From Saccharomycopsis fibuligera x Saccharomycopsis cf. fibuligera (lineage: Eukaryota > Ascomycota > Saccharomycetes > Ascoideales > Saccharomycopsidaceae): a stretch of 64,000 bases of DNA. The notes below the pieces were generated by a model. It was given only the letters and a program-made list of their open reading frames with translations, was not told the DNA's origin and did not search any database. Shown in pieces: positions 1 to 9,025 of the stretch. Each line of letters starts with the position of its first letter. The first letter of the stretch is position 1. A program made the position numbers and the translations under genes. Where the stretch lies: NCBI GenBank assembly GCA_001936135.1, contig CP012820.1:372001-436000 (forward strand), written 5' to 3'.

Positions 1-429
1 GTTTAGCACGTCGACGTCCCAGCCCAAGCACTGCAAGGGAAAGGTGGCCGCCTTGTTGCCCACAAAGCCGTGGGTGACGTGCGACTGTATCGAAAGGACT
101 CTGCGATCTTCTGCCATTGGAGCGCTGCTCGTTGCCGCCTGGTGTGTGGTTTGTTTGCTCTGGATCGAGCAAGATCACACTCGAGTCGTTGGATCCTGGA
201 GCTTGCAACGGGTGAGGCCGCCTAGGGCTTTTTTGTCCAAAGAGATCTCAGTCACCTGTCCCGACGGGGCTCGTAACGCGAGCGGCGCACGGGCGATTTC
301 TCGGGAGCTGCTGCGAGAGCGTTGCCCAACGTTGCGGTGCCGCCGGCCTGGGCGGTGTCGCTGGCTGGCCCAGTGTTTGGCATTTGGCGTTTGCCGCGAA
401 AGGGAGCATATCTTGGCTGAGGTGCCACG

Positions 430-459
430 GGCGTGGCGCCGGCGTGGCGCCGGCGTGGC
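430..459. repeat. 11-bp GC-rich tandem repeat, about 2.7 copies
   Basis: The unit GGCGTGGCGCC is repeated head to tail at 430-440 and 441-451, followed by eight bases of a third copy. It lies inside the GC-rich island. Confidence 0.9.
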
Positions 460-1151
460 ACTTGTTTTGCGGCACTGGCTTTCCGGCACACGAGTGCGCT
501 GCCAGGACAAGGGCGCACGTCTTTCGGCTTGTACTTGCTATCGCCAAAGTGTCGCACGCAGGCGCTTAGCCAAGGGTCAGAGGTCATTCATTTCCCTTAC
601 CAGCCAGAACTCGAAATCTATCTTGGAAGGGGCGCTTCAGAACCACGGTACCTCGATGCTGGTGCATGTTTTTCACGCGCGGCTGCAGGCTTCCGCACGA
701 CATGTCGCTAGGGTACGGACGCCAGCCTCGTGATTCTGTTGAACCCTTGGGGGGTTGAAGTGAGGGGTTCGTGGAATCTGCCGACTCTGTTTATCGGCCT
801 ATATACGAGCCCTGGAAACTCTAAACGCGCAGGTCTTTTTTTATTTCAGCAGACAGTTTCGGATGAAGTCGTGTGTGTGCGCAAAGCTAAAAGGCTCCTG
901 GCCAGATTCGGGGAAGGCAGAAGAGAGGTGGAGCAGGCGGCCACAAACGCCGCGGGCAACAAGCGGGCGTCGGTTTGGCAGGAAGGGCGGCCGAGGCAAG
1001 CTGCGCGCGCAGTCGCTGCCACTGCGCAGCTCATACAGCTTGCGCCAAAACACAGGAAAATACGGGCATGTGCTCCCGCACAGCGCTGGACGCCGCTCTC
1101 CAAGTATCCAGCCAGCCCACCCAGGGAACGGCTTGGAAAGTGCAGAAAGCG

Positions 1152-1192
1152 AAAGCTCAGCAAAAGCGCAGCAAAGCTCAGCAAAGCGCAGC
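1152..1192. repeat. about 20-bp tandem duplication
   Basis: A 21-base unit beginning AAAGCTCAGC at 1152-1172 is followed directly by a 20-base copy at 1173-1192 that differs by the loss of one A. The unit itself is built of two related halves (AAAGCTCAGC and AAAGCGCAGC). Confidence 0.85.
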
Positions 1193-1472
1193 AAAGGCCA
1201 AGCGACAAAACCCGGAGAGCGCGGACACTCAGTTGGAGGCAGCCCGTCTCCACCATTACCTAAAAGGAAAAGAGAAGTCTCAAACTGCCGCTAAGGATAG
1301 CGCTGCCGCCGTACATTGGCACAGATGCGATACCAGTCTGAACCGCTGCCGTGGCGCTTGCTTTGGCTTAGCGAGCAGCGTATTGTGCTTGTCGGTCAAG
1401 CGAGCTGAGATAATCCTCGCCAGAGAGCGCACCGCCGTGCTGGTGCACCGCACTGCTGTCACTCACTCATCG

Positions 1473-1508
1473 GCGCCCTGGCGCGCGCCCGGGCGCGCGC
1501 CAGGGCGC
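1473..1508. repeat. perfect 36-bp GC-only-rich palindrome
   Basis: The left half at 1473-1490 (begins GCGCCCTGGC) is the exact reverse complement of the right half at 1491-1508. There is no spacer and no mismatch. The symmetry ends at 1472/1509. Thirty-four of the 36 bases are G or C, and the rest of the genome shown here is AT-rich. It could form a cruciform in DNA or a hairpin in RNA; no function can be assigned. Confidence 0.95.
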
Positions 1509-2075
1509 ACAGTGGCAATTGTTCCCAGCCTCAACATGCAGCCCCGCGACGCATTTCTCATGATCTGGCGGAGAGCCTGCAATAGCAGCGAAACCATATA
1601 GCCTACAGCTTACGGCTTTGGCGTGCGGCCTCTGGGTTATGGTCTGCGGCTAGCGCGTCCCACCACACACACAGTCTGTCTGTCTTCTCTCTCTCTCCCG
1701 CGCTTCGGCCTGCAGCGGCCGGCAGTGACAGCTGCAGCCTGCTTGCTTCTTGCTCTCCGGAGACTTCAGATCTTCCCGTCTTGACATCATCAGTGCCTCG
1801 AGGTGGAAAGTGTACATTTGCCAGATGTGAGCGCCGGCTGGTCACGGAAACCTCCACCAGCGCTAAAATCTAAAGTGCAGAAGCCAAAACAATAGCACTT
1901 GCCCTGGGGTAGCAGCGGCTCCACAGTAGGCTGCTTCTCGGTACTGCAGTTTCCCTCGCGACAGCAAGTCGACAAGGCGACCGTAATCAGTTGGGCCTCT
2001 GCAACCTCCTTGCTGGTTGGTTTCCCCACGGCCCCGCATTGCAATGCGAGGCTTCAACATCGGCTGGCAGGTGTC

Positions 2076-2083
2076 TATATATA
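2076..2083 (+). promoter_or_regulatory. TATA element of the MFS transporter gene
   Basis: TATATATA lies 147 bp upstream of the ATG at 2230, a normal yeast spacing, in a stretch that is otherwise not TA-rich. It is the only such element between 1600 and 2229 that I noticed. Confidence 0.55.
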
Positions 2084-2229
2084 GCCGTCCATTCGGGCAG
2101 CAAAGTCCAGGGAGTGAGGAAAAAGCGCGCGCTTACACAACCTCAGTTTCTTTGCAAGGGTAGTATCTTGGCCACTGCTGCTGCTCAAGTTTTCTTTCCT
2201 TTTCTACTTTCGCCGTCAAACTGCCGCTC

Positions 2230-3966
2230 ATGTCCAGAGAAGAGAGCCCAGCGAAGCCCTCCTGGTGGGCGTCCAAATTCTCCAGGCTCAGATACACAGA
2301 CGACTCTCCCAAAGAGATCTACAACTGGAGGCTCTACATTTCCGTGTTTGTATTCGGTATTCTAGGCTGCGCAAGAGGCTTGGACGAGGGCTGTGTTTCC
2401 GGCACCGTGGCCCAAAAGTCCTTTGTTTCCGAGTTCGGCCTCAAGGACCCGTCAAAGACCAAGGAACAGCAGGCCAACTTGAAGTCGAACATCACCGCCA
2501 TGGTCCAATTGGGCTCGATTGGCGGCTCTTTGCTTTCCATCTACTTGGTCGACAAGTGGGGGAGAATCAGAACTTTGCAATTCGGTTGCCTCTGCTGGAT
2601 CGTTGCGGCAATCATCCAGCTCACTTCTCATTCGGTTGGCCAGTTGTACGCCGGCCGTTTGCTTGAGGGCATCTTCGGTATCGGTCCGACTGTGGTGTGT
2701 GGGCCGGTTTACCTTTCTGAAGTTGCCCCAAAGTCCATCAGAGGGCTCTGCAACGGAGTTTTCGCCGGCGCAGTTTATTTCGGGATCATGTTGGAATATT
2801 TTGCCCATTACGGAACCGCGTTGCATATTGCCGATGACAATAGAAACCAGTGGGTTATCCCAACATCTTTGAAAGTCATTTTCGCCGGTGTCATCTTCAC
2901 CCTTTCTCTCTTCTTTTGCGTCGAGTCGCCCCGTTGGTTGATTAAGAAGGGCAATGCCGATCAAGCCGTGCTCAATTTCTCCAAACTCAGACAATTGCCC
3001 CCGGACCATCCCTACATTTTGTCAGAGGTTAGTGACGTCAACGAGCAACTAATGGTTGAAGAGGAAGCCGTCCAAAGCAGAACTTGGTGGTCGGCCCTTA
3101 AGGAGCTTTTCAACATCAAATCCATAAGATACAGGATGTTTATCTGTCTAATGATTCAGGTCTTGGGCCAATGGTCTGGCGCCAACGCAATCACCATTTA
3201 TGCGCCGGAACTCTTCGCCATGGCTGGCCAAACTAAGCAAACTGACAGAATGATGATGACTGCCGTGTTGGGGGTCGTCAAGTTCAGCTCGGCGTACTTG
3301 ACGGCTTTTTTCCTCATTGACTTCTTGGGTCGCCGTGCCTGTCTATACATGGGCATCAGTCTTCAAGCAATAACTACCTTGTACTTTGCCATCTTTTTGC
3401 AACTTGTCCCCGAGGCTGAAGAAACAGGCACCCAATTGGTTGGCAACAAAAAGAGAGCCGCTACTGGTGCCTTAGCAGCACTTTTCCTCAGCGGCACTGG
3501 CTGGACAATGGGCTGGAATTCTATCCAGTACTTGATAAACTCGGAAGTGTTGCCTTTGCGAGTGAGAAATTTGGGCACCGCATTAATTATGGCTTTCCAT
3601 TTTGCCAATCAGTACGGTAACTCTAAAGCCATGACTTCTCTATTGCTAGCAATGGACAATTTTGGTGCATTCTACTTTTTCTTTGGAGTCTGCGTGCTTG
3701 GATTGGCGTTTTCTTGGTTCTTCATTCCCGAGGTTGCTGGAAGATCGTTGGAATCTATGGAAGACTTGTTCAATTTGCCATGGTACCTTGTTGGCAGAAG
3801 AGGTGCGCAATTGTGTCCTGACAACTCTGAAGTTGGCAGAGTTAGCGACTATCATGACAAAAGAAATGCAAATTTGTATGGCGATGATAATGTTTACATG
3901 AAGCCAAGTGAGGAGAGAGTGGAATCTGCTAGTATCGAAAAAGAAACCGCTGAACAGATTCGTTGA
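2230..3966 (+). CDS. MFS sugar/quinate-type transporter
   Basis: This encodes a 578-residue plasma-membrane permease of the sugar porter family, which moves a sugar or related polyol/acid by H+ symport or facilitated diffusion. The sequence shows the family signatures in order: YNWRLYISV before helix 1, DKWGRIRT in the 2-3 loop, a PVYLSEVAPKSIRG segment, ESPRWLIKKG at the end of helix 6, DFLGRR in the 8-9 loop, and PEVAGRSLESME after helix 12. The pattern VYNWR...ILSEV...SGANAITIY...NSEVLPLRVRNLG is closer to fungal quinate permeases than to hexose carriers, but the substrate cannot be fixed from sequence. The first ATG is used. No in-frame CTG codon is present, as expected for a CUG-Ser yeast. 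The gene converges on HSP42. Confidence 0.9.
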   Translation: MSREESPAKPSWWASKFSRLRYTDDSPKEIYNWRLYISVFVFGILGCARGLDEGCVSGTVAQKSFVSEFGLKDPSKTKEQQANLKSNITAMVQLGSIGGSLLSIYLVDKWGRIRTLQFGCLCWIVAAIIQLTSHSVGQLYAGRLLEGIFGIGPTVVCGPVYLSEVAPKSIRGLCNGVFAGAVYFGIMLEYFAHYGTALHIADDNRNQWVIPTSLKVIFAGVIFTLSLFFCVESPRWLIKKGNADQAVLNFSKLRQLPPDHPYILSEVSDVNEQLMVEEEAVQSRTWWSALKELFNIKSIRYRMFICLMIQVLGQWSGANAITIYAPELFAMAGQTKQTDRMMMTAVLGVVKFSSAYLTAFFLIDFLGRRACLYMGISLQAITTLYFAIFLQLVPEAEETGTQLVGNKKRAATGALAALFLSGTGWTMGWNSIQYLINSEVLPLRVRNLGTALIMAFHFANQYGNSKAMTSLLLAMDNFGAFYFFFGVCVLGLAFSWFFIPEVAGRSLESMEDLFNLPWYLVGRRGAQLCPDNSEVGRVSDYHDKRNANLYGDDNVYMKPSEERVESASIEKETAEQIR

Positions 3967-4583
3967 GGTTCTCTCGGAGTGCTTGTTAGTTGGTTGTTTG
4001 TTTGTTGTTGTTTTTTTTTTTTCTTCCTTTTTTTCTTATTTTACTATTTTTACTTATTTATTCCCGCTTGTTCTGTTGCTGGTAGCTTTTTTTTTCTAGT
4101 GTACTTGATTTTTACTTGATTTTCTTTTATTCTAGTTACTTTACAAGGGATATGTCAAAGGATAGTTAGACAGCGCCCGAGTTCACTTTTGTATTACATT
4201 TTTTACTTTCTGAACTTTGCCCAGCAGGCATAAGGACGGTAAGCGTAGCGTAAAAAAACTCGTAACTATAATATTAACATGACATTAATTTGAAGAATTA
4301 CATAAAAAATAAGCTATTTTGCTAGTATAAATAAAGTGCAAAACAATAAACCACAAAAATAGGAGATTAAAACAAGAGAGAAAAAAACAGCGCCAAACAA
4401 CAGAAAAAGATATTAAATGCAATCAAGTGACGAAACTAATTGAAAAGTAGAACAAAATGCATAAATGCAACACCACCATTAGTCAACAAGCATAAAATTC
4501 ATTAAAGATAAAATTATTGAATTGAGAGCATGCTCAGCATGCAAAAACCTCTTGTTTGTCTGGAAAATGAACACCTTTCTAGC
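3967..4583. other. convergent 3' region between transporter and HSP42
   Basis: A 617-bp AT-rich spacer lies between two converging stop codons. T-rich sequence follows the transporter stop and A-rich sequence lies before the HSP42 stop, consistent with 3' UTRs and polyadenylation signals for both strands. No gene is seen. Confidence 0.7.
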
Positions 4584-6062
4584 TCAAAGCTTCTTGAGTC
4601 CTTCTTCAAATAACAACTCTTCATCTTCAACCTCTTCAACGGTGACTCTTTTCTTTGGCTTAACGTCTTCTTTCTTTTCTGGCAATTTTGGCACAATCAC
4701 TTCTAGCAACCCATTAAAGTACTTGGCTTTGATTTCTTCATCTTTGATTCTTGGCAAAATTGGGAACTTGATGCTCCGTTCAAATGAGCCAAAGTTGATC
4801 TCGGAGACTTTCAAATATTGCAACTCTTCGGCATCATCCAATTCATTACCTTGACTGGTAGCTTTACTAACCAATTTGTCTTTGTTGCTAGTTGATCCTC
4901 TGATAAACAATTCATGATTAGATGGGTGGAAATCAACCTCAAATGAAGATTTGGATGCGCCTGGAAGTGCCAACACTACCTTGTACAACGCTGGCTTGTC
5001 GTAAACATCGATTTGTGGGGAAAATGGCAAATTGCTATCCAACTGTGGTTGAGAAACTTGTAACGGATCATGAACCGGTGATGGGCATGATAGATGAAAT
5101 GAGGAAACTTTTTTCACTGGAGTTTTGGCCTTATTGACGAATGAGTTTCTCTTCTGTAATGGCGGCTTGACTTCTTTCTTGAGATCTGAAGTAGGCACCG
5201 AGGTGGATGGATCTTTGACAAGATCTGGAGCAACCGGAGCAGAAGCAGGGCTATCAACCTTACTTGTAGCACCAGCATCAGCGCCAGCACCGGTAGTAGC
5301 AGGCACATCAGCTTTTCGTTCAGACTTGTCATTTGGAGCTTCAGCTTCAGTTTCTGCGCTACCGCCGAGCAATGCCTGTCTAATCAAATCAGCGAGATCA
5401 AATTCTCTCACCTCAGTTTTGTCATTGCTGTTGTTGTTTTCAGCCATAATTTCATCATTGTCTTGTTGTTGTTCCTTCTTCTCTCCAGCAGCAAGAGCAC
5501 TGGCAGCAGCATTGGCAGCAACGTTAGGAGCACTTGCAGCGGCAGCAGCAGGCGGACGAATAATCAGCTCATAAGTCTCCGGATGAGCCGATTGATGACG
5601 GTTTATCAAATTTAAAACGTCATTCAAAGTGTAGACGTTTTCTCCCTCATTTGCATTATCTTCTTCTTCTTCTTCTTCTTCTTCAGCAACATCATAATCA
5701 TCGCCATAATCAGCACCAGAAGCACTAGTGAATGGGAACAGAGCAAATGGATAAGCAGGATTACGGTAAACAAAGTTGCGACCCCTGTTAACTCCGCCAT
5801 GAGGGTTGACGTAAAATGCTCTAGGAAAGCCATGAGCACTGTTGACATGGCCTGCGCTTGGACCACTGTAAGTATAACGGTATGCTGGGCGGCCAGAAGA
5901 AGATTGAACAGCACTAGGAGCAACACCAGGACCACGACGGCTTCCGTTAGCAGCGGCGTTGGCATAGCGACGTTGACGTTGTTGTTGCTCCGCAGCTAGA
6001 GCGTTTCTTTGATTGATGGCATCAAGGATGTCGTAGAATTCGTATGGAGAGTAGAATGACAT
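4584..6062 (-). CDS. HSP42: small heat-shock protein Hsp42
   Basis: This encodes a 492-residue cytosolic small heat-shock chaperone that binds unfolding proteins and sorts aggregates. The start MSFYSPYEFYDILDAI matches the Hsp42 N-terminus of other yeasts (MSFYQP...LYDVLNAL), so the ATG at 6062-6060 is chosen over the upstream in-frame TTG. A long prion-like N-terminal region (Y/N/R/A-rich, residues 1 to about 180) contains an acidic run near residue 130. A P/A/K-rich linker follows, then an alpha-crystallin domain in the last 150 residues (PQIDVYDKPALYKVVLALPG ... FNGLLEVIVPKLPEKK). The acidic tail EDEELLFEEGLKKL ends the protein. The upstream region has a TATA box and two heat-shock elements. 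Length and architecture fit Hsp42, not the short Hsp26/Hsp20 type. Confidence 0.92.
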   Translation of the reverse strand: MSFYSPYEFYDILDAINQRNALAAEQQQRQRRYANAAANGSRRGPGVAPSAVQSSSGRPAYRYTYSGPSAGHVNSAHGFPRAFYVNPHGGVNRGRNFVYRNPAYPFALFPFTSASGADYGDDYDVAEEEEEEEEDNANEGENVYTLNDVLNLINRHQSAHPETYELIIRPPAAAAASAPNVAANAAASALAAGEKKEQQQDNDEIMAENNNSNDKTEVREFDLADLIRQALLGGSAETEAEAPNDKSERKADVPATTGAGADAGATSKVDSPASAPVAPDLVKDPSTSVPTSDLKKEVKPPLQKRNSFVNKAKTPVKKVSSFHLSCPSPVHDPLQVSQPQLDSNLPFSPQIDVYDKPALYKVVLALPGASKSSFEVDFHPSNHELFIRGSTSNKDKLVSKATSQGNELDDAEELQYLKVSEINFGSFERSIKFPILPRIKDEEIKAKYFNGLLEVIVPKLPEKKEDVKPKKRVTVEEVEDEELLFEEGLKKL

Positions 6063-6342
6063 TTTCAAGTAATTTAAATGTTGGCTGTAGTAGTCTTGGG
6101 TCAGTTTGTAAAGCGATGAGCCGAGATGAGCTTTTTTTTTTTGACAGGTTCAAGATAAGGTAGGATGCGGAATTAGCGGCAGCAAATGTGGAAATTTAGT
6201 AATGGGATATTGACAATAGAAAAAGTGTTTGAGGCACGAGTAGTCAATTTCCTTTCTGTCTTTGTTCACTGATGATTGTTAAATTAGTAAGTAGAATTAA
6301 CAGAAAGAAAGTAGAGGGAAGAACGTAAATGGGGCTTGTCTT

Positions 6343-6350
6343 TATATATA
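6343..6350 (-). promoter_or_regulatory. HSP42: TATA element of HSP42
   Basis: TATATATA lies 281 bp upstream of the HSP42 ATG, between that ATG and the heat-shock elements at 6419-6503, in the expected order for a heat-shock promoter. Confidence 0.6.
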
Positions 6351-6418
6351 GTAGTCTCGGGTGGAGTGAGCTGCTGTTAATGTAGTAAGGCTGCTAAATG
6401 GTGCAGCTCCCGGAAATT

Positions 6419-6431
6419 TTCCAGAAGCTTC
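6419..6431. promoter_or_regulatory. HSP42: heat-shock element, continuous type (HSP42)
   Basis: TTCCAGAAGCTTC is a perfect three-unit heat-shock element (TTC-nn-GAA-nn-TTC), the binding site for trimeric Hsf1. It lies about 360 bp upstream of the HSP42 start and 69 bp beyond the TATA box. Confidence 0.8.
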
Positions 6432-6480
6432 TGCCGGTCAGCTCAATCGGGAGGCGTAGTATAGTGCATAGCGTGTGCGG

Positions 6481-6503
6481 GAAAGTACTGGAAAGTGCTA
6501 GAA
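6481..6503. promoter_or_regulatory. HSP42: heat-shock element, step type (HSP42)
   Basis: GAA occurs at 6481, 6491 and 6501, exactly 10 bp apart (GAA-n7-GAA-n7-GAA). This is the known step-type Hsf1 site, with alternate units on one strand. It lies 50 bp beyond the continuous element. An AGGGG stress-type motif follows at 6519-6523. Confidence 0.65.
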
Positions 6504-6907
6504 CAAGTGCTAACTTAAAGGGGGTGAAAGCGGAATTGTTGGCCACCCCAAAAGGACAAAAATATGTTGAATTTTTTCAGCATGCATCTTACTCGCAAGA
6601 ATCTTAAACACGACGTGCCTATGAGGGAACCTAAGCGTTTGTCTGTAACGAATACCGTGATAATGGTGTAGTTTTACGTCGTTAACTTGCTACAAAATAG
6701 ACAACACTACCTGCAATTTTAAGATCAACAAAAACATAATTTTATTTGGAGTAACAAAGTCAAAAGTCAAAGTATATTATGGAAAAAGTGTATGGGAAAT
6801 AAAAGGATTATAGACATGCTGAACTGAAAAGTAAGGTTACATCAAATGAAAATATCAAGAAAAGAAAGAAAACCGAAGGCATGCAAAACAAAATAACGAG
6901 GATAAAC

Positions 6908-6909
<2 letters not shown>

Positions 6910-6950
<41 letters not shown>
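6910..6950. repeat. poly(A) tract, 41 nt
   Basis: An uninterrupted run of A, the longest homopolymer in the window, lies about 50 bp downstream of the URC1 stop codon. On the URC1 coding strand it reads as T. Confidence 0.95.
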
Positions 6951-6952
<2 letters not shown>

Positions 6953-7002
6953 AAAAGATGATAAAGAAGTTAAAAAAAATTAAACCAAAATATCAAAGTA
7001 AC

Positions 7003-8379
7003 TTATCTCAAATCGCTATAGTCTCTTCCCTTAGTGTTCTTCAATTCTTCTTCGGTAATTTTGTGACCAGTAGTAAAGTATCCTGCTTGAATTTTGGCAT
7101 CAATTTCTACTTGACCATCAGCTGGAATCATTTCTTCTGGAATAGGCACACGTTCAAAAATTTCAATTCCGGATTCAACGATAGCATCATACTTCATATT
7201 AGACATGGACAACATTCTGTCAATCTTGGTAATACCAAGCCAATGCAAGATGTCTGGCATTAATTGTTGGAATCTCATATCTCTAACACCGGCAATACAT
7301 TCGGTTCTTTTAAAATATTCAGCAGCAGTATCACCACCTCTCTTTCTAGCATTGTAAACCAAGTATTTAGTAACCTCACCCAAAGCGCGGCCTTCTTTTT
7401 GAAAGTAAATAACAGCGCCAACTCCTCCTTGTTGTGCTTGTTTTGCAGCTTCCTTAATACCAAACATCAAGTATGGACGACAAGTACAAATGTCAGAGCC
7501 AAACACATCGGAGCCGCCACAAGAATCGTGTACTCTAAGAGCCAATTTCTTATCTGGATTGGAAATATCATCTGGGTTACCAAAAATGTAAACGGTTAAA
7601 CCACCAATCGGAGGTAAAAACACTTTAATATCTGGTCTGGTAATCAATTCTGGGTACATGCCACAAGTATCATTGAATAACGCTCTTCTAAGTTCAATTT
7701 CAGAAATGCCAAAACGTTTAGCAACACCAGGCAAATACCATACCGGGTCAACTGCAAGTTTGGAAACAGCAATGTCACCTGCTTCATTGACAACAACCTT
7801 ACCATCGACAGTCAATTCGCCTTGTTTGACATATTGTTCCATTTCAGTTAACTGCAAGTGAGCTTTAGTAATAGAGATGGTTGGTTTGATTTCTACATCA
7901 TTAGCTTCGGCAGTTTTAGCAAAACACCATGGAGCCAAGTGGCCAAATGGGTCAATAGAAACAATTTTTTCCTTTGAAGACCATTGGTCAAGTTGTTTGA
8001 AATTATGCGCTGGGTGAGCGTTAGTGTAATCAGCTTTGTAAGTAGGATCTAATTGGTGAGAGGCAACAGCTAAAGCATGGTAAATGTTGTAACAGCCTTG
8101 ATAACTACCGATAGCATTGTGCTTGTAAACGCCGTTACCGTTTCTGGAGGCCACAACGGGACCTCTGGCTGTAGGGTCAGAAGCACCCCATTGGAGTGGA
8201 AGTGGTTTCACTTGAGGATCGTTATAGTAAGTGGTCAATGGTAGGTCCTGAGAGAGTTCAGCAAATTGTTGGTCCAAAGGTTTGGAAGATTGGAATATTG
8301 GCTTTTCCTTCAAGGCAAGATGGCCCTGTTGGTGGTTGTGAAGACATGCAGAATTGTTGCAAACAGCGGCTGGACTCAT
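7003..8379 (-). CDS. URC1: Urc1, GTP cyclohydrolase II-like protein of uracil catabolism
   Basis: This encodes a 458-residue protein with a GTP cyclohydrolase II domain in its C-terminal half. The zinc ligands are C287, C298 and C300, with the same C-x10-C-x-C spacing as bacterial RibA (LRVHDSCGGSDVFGSDICTC). The catalytic FQKEGRALGE replaces RibA's RQEGRGIGL, and a DAIVESGIEIFERVPIP end matches the family. The extra N-terminal 230 residues are typical of Urc1 proteins, known in Lachancea kluyveri and other yeasts as part of the URC pathway that lets uracil serve as a nitrogen source. The true riboflavin enzyme Rib1 is shorter and lacks this extension. The exact reaction of Urc1 is established knowledge only in part. 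The first ATG is used. The gene is divergent from the Lys14-type factor. Confidence 0.88.
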   Translation of the reverse strand: MSPAAVCNNSACLHNHQQGHLALKEKPIFQSSKPLDQQFAELSQDLPLTTYYNDPQVKPLPLQWGASDPTARGPVVASRNGNGVYKHNAIGSYQGCYNIYHALAVASHQLDPTYKADYTNAHPAHNFKQLDQWSSKEKIVSIDPFGHLAPWCFAKTAEANDVEIKPTISITKAHLQLTEMEQYVKQGELTVDGKVVVNEAGDIAVSKLAVDPVWYLPGVAKRFGISEIELRRALFNDTCGMYPELITRPDIKVFLPPIGGLTVYIFGNPDDISNPDKKLALRVHDSCGGSDVFGSDICTCRPYLMFGIKEAAKQAQQGGVGAVIYFQKEGRALGEVTKYLVYNARKRGGDTAAEYFKRTECIAGVRDMRFQQLMPDILHWLGITKIDRMLSMSNMKYDAIVESGIEIFERVPIPEEMIPADGQVEIDAKIQAGYFTTGHKITEEELKNTKGRDYSDLR

Positions 8380-8673
8380 AGTAGTAGAGAATGATAGATT
8401 AAGCGGGGGGCTCTTTTTTGTGCGTCTTAGAGATAAAAAGATGGAGTGAATGTAAACAAATAAAGTGAGTAAACGGGTAGAGAAAAATAAAATAAAGATG
8501 GTAATAATAATTCAGCTCTTTCAACATCATTTTCGAGAAGGAAGGGCTGACTGGGTATTTATAGCATGTAGAGGACCACAAAGGCTGTTGTAGTTATTAT
8601 CCATGTGAGCGCTTGTTTATCGCTGCTATCGCTACCGCTGTCAGCGCTTGCAACAGTTTGGCAGGTCCTGCGG

Positions 8674-8682
8674 CGGTCACCG
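8674..8682. promoter_or_regulatory. candidate CGG-N3-CCG zinc-cluster site upstream of URC1
   Basis: CGGTCACCG is an inverted CGG pair with a 3-bp spacer, the format bound by Zn(II)2Cys6 dimers. It lies 295 bp upstream of the URC1 start. URC genes in other yeasts are controlled by a zinc-cluster protein (Urc2), so the site is plausible, but a single short match is weak evidence. Confidence 0.3.
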
Positions 8683-9005
8683 TCGGAGATAGCCACGTTC
8701 CCAAGCCTCGGCAAGCAAGGTTAGTTTATTACTACTACATCCACTACATTTGCCATAATTTATCTTTTGGCCCACTCGGCTGAAACGGAAGGCTAAAGGG
8801 CAGTGCAATGTTAACAAGCGAAACTGTGCCAGTGGTCAAGTGCTTGAGGTTAGCAAGACGGTTCGAAAGTCCTGACGGTTAGCACTTCCGACGGAGATGA
8901 TTGCCTCAAGCCGCTTTCTCGGTTTACAACTGCAGTTACGGTTTGTGGGAACTTCAGAGAAACTTACTTTACTAGTCTGTATGATGGGGGCTGTGAATTA
9001 GAGTT

Positions 9006-9025
9006 AGTACTATTGCAATAGTACT
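9006..9025. repeat. perfect 20-bp palindrome
   Basis: AGTACTATTGCAATAGTACT equals its own reverse complement without a spacer. It is about 630 bp upstream of URC1 in the gene-free divergent region. No known factor site of this form is recognised. Confidence 0.9.

Larger units (their letters stand above)
1..2229. other. GC-rich gene-free island and transporter upstream region
   Basis: No convincing gene is seen. The first 1.6 kb is far richer in G+C than the rest of the window (44 of 60 bases at 961-1020, counted by hand). It has open frames on all strands that overlap one another and resemble no family, as expected where AT-rich stop codons are scarce. It holds an 11-bp tandem at 430-459, a roughly 20-bp tandem at 1152-1192 and a perfect 36-bp palindrome at 1473-1508. 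From about 1600 on, composition returns towards normal and the stretch is likely the promoter and leader of the transporter at 2230. Confidence 0.6.
6063..7002. other. HSP42 promoter and URC1 3' region
   Basis: About 0.9 kb. The left part holds the HSP42 leader, TATA box and heat-shock elements. The right part is the 3' region of URC1 and includes a run of 41 A at 6910-6950 just beyond its stop codon. No further gene is seen; the small open frame at 6398-6607 overlaps the heat-shock elements and is not supported. Confidence 0.75.

Noticed and set aside
44-1601. Several open frames of 100-229 codons on both strands in the GC-rich island
   Set aside because: They overlap each other in all frames, have composition-driven R/A/S-rich sequence, match no family, and arise because AT-rich stop codons are rare there.
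6062-6068. Start of HSP42 two codons upstream
   Set aside because: That codon is TTG; the ATG at 6062 gives the conserved MSFY start.
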